NCBI GenBank assembly: GCA_003175865.1
Contig: PSRF01000073.1
Span: forward strand, 1-6,846
Length of the DNA: 6,846 nt
Direction: 5' to 3'
DNA from: Blastocatellia bacterium
GTDB taxonomy: Bacteria; Acidobacteriota; Blastocatellia; Pyrinomonadales; Pyrinomonadaceae
Shown: positions 6,125 to 6,846 of the stretch, piece after piece
How positions within the stretch are numbered: position 1 is the stretch's first letter
Layout: the number at the start of each line of letters is the position of its first letter
The notes under the pieces: model-generated
Told to the model about the DNA's origin: nothing
The model's input: the letters and a program-made list of their open reading frames with translations, nothing else
The model's database searches: none
Made by a program: the position numbers and the translations under genes

Positions 6125-6846
6125 ATGTCGAAGCCTTACCGGCACGTTTACGAGTTTGGGCCCTTCCGTCTGGATCCCGAGAAACATCGGTTGTCGCGCG
6201 ACGGTGAACCAGTGCATCTGTCTCCAAAGGCTTTGGAAACACTGGTAGTGCTCGTGCAAAACGCGGGCAAACTTTTGGAGCGCGAGGCGTTAATAGAGGC
6301 TGTTTGGGCAAATACTTTTGTCGAGGATGCCAATCTAACAGTCGCTATCTCAAATCTGCGAAAGGCGTTGGGACAGACAGATGAGGCTGTTGAATACATA
6401 GAGACGATTCCGCGTGTAGGTTATCGATTTGTTGCTGAGGTCCGCGAAACACATGAAGAGCCTCAGTCGCTGATAATCGAGAAGCGCACTATTTCTCGCA
6501 CCGTAATTGAAGAGGAAGATATCTCACCAATCGACACAGTCGGTGCAATCACAGCTCAGCAACGACTTCAATTGAAAGGGAAGCCAGCTCGACTGCGATT
6601 GGCAGTAATTGCCGCGGTCATACTGATAATTGCCGTCGCTATCTCTGGGACTTACTTTTTCCGAAGCCGTCGCAACACTCCCGAATCAGTGCAATCGATC
6701 AATTCTTTAGCCGTACTTCCATTCATCCCGGTCGGTCCACAGCCAAACGGCGAGGAGTACTTAGGCGTTGGGCTATCTGACTCTCTCATCACAAGGCTTA
6801 GTCAAATTAAGCATTTCGTCGTCCGGCCAACGAGCGCGATTCTGAA
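6125..6846 (+). CDS. Membrane-bound CadC/ToxR-like regulator, N-terminal part, cut by the window end
   Basis: The frame is open from ATG at 6125 to the last base, giving 240 complete codons with no stop; the C-terminus is outside the window. Residues about 8-105 form the same OmpR-type winged helix as the upstream regulator (YEFGPFRLDPEKHRL, FVEDANLTVAISNLRKALGQ, IPRVGYRF). The linker repeats LIIEKRTISRTVIEEE. A membrane segment lies at about 159-178 (VIAAVILIIAVAISGTYFF), followed by Arg-rich FRSRR. From about 193 the TolB/FlgO-like domain starts (SLAVLPF, GVGLSDSLITRLSQ, VVRPTSAIL), so TPR repeats probably follow by analogy. In an ungapped hand alignment 98 of the first 131 residues match the neighbour, after which similarity drops. 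The gap of 166 bases and an own ribosome site suggest a separate start of translation; a shared transcript is possible. A GTG at 6119 is an alternative start. Function: DNA binding controlled from the envelope side; target unknown. Confidence 0.9.
   Translation, partial: MSKPYRHVYEFGPFRLDPEKHRLSRDGEPVHLSPKALETLVVLVQNAGKLLEREALIEAVWANTFVEDANLTVAISNLRKALGQTDEAVEYIETIPRVGYRFVAEVRETHEEPQSLIIEKRTISRTVIEEEDISPIDTVGAITAQQRLQLKGKPARLRLAVIAAVILIIAVAISGTYFFRSRRNTPESVQSINSLAVLPFIPVGPQPNGEEYLGVGLSDSLITRLSQIKHFVVRPTSAIL

Noticed and set aside
6148..6399. Minus-strand open frames opposite both winged-helix regions (also 4050-4250)
   Set aside because: Similar products appear opposite both regulators only because the coding strands are paralogous; they are antisense shadows of the conserved domain.

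Overview
The window carries two divergent gene blocks separated by a roughly 0.2 kb control region (about 3814-4026). Base composition is near 50% G+C. It holds two adjacent copies of a membrane-bound regulator in which an OmpR-type winged helix, a single membrane segment, a TolB/FlgO-like domain and TPR repeats follow one another. Large families of such proteins are typical of Acidobacteriota, especially Blastocatellia-type genomes, so that is my best guess for the source. It is an inference from gene style, not from a marker gene. No RNA genes, insertion sequences, CRISPR arrays or phage genes were seen.

The minus-strand block reads from about 3813 down to 19. It begins with a previously hidden 57-codon reading frame (3813-3640). 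Next come a secreted 387-residue protein (3499-2336), a 313-residue membrane protein with a cysteine-rich C-terminal tail (2149-1208) and a secreted 369-residue protein (1128-19). The two secreted proteins are clear paralogues. They share signal peptides ending just before the same Thr-Ile-Ser, two Ig-like beta-rich regions and all six cysteines in three pairs. They flank the membrane protein, and spacings and strong Shine-Dalgarno sites suggest one transcription unit. None of the three has a function I can name. Together they look like an envelope or secreted system: two disulfide-stabilised Ig-like proteins plus a membrane or membrane-active partner.

The plus-strand block holds a complete CadC/ToxR-like regulator (4027-5958, 643 residues) and the first 240 codons of a second one (6125 to the window end). 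Their DNA-binding halves are nearly interchangeable (98 of 131 residues identical in an ungapped hand alignment), whereas the parts beyond residue 131 diverge. The first regulator faces away from the secreted-protein operon, and a dyad-symmetric element sits between them, so it is a reasonable candidate to control that operon. This is inference from layout only.
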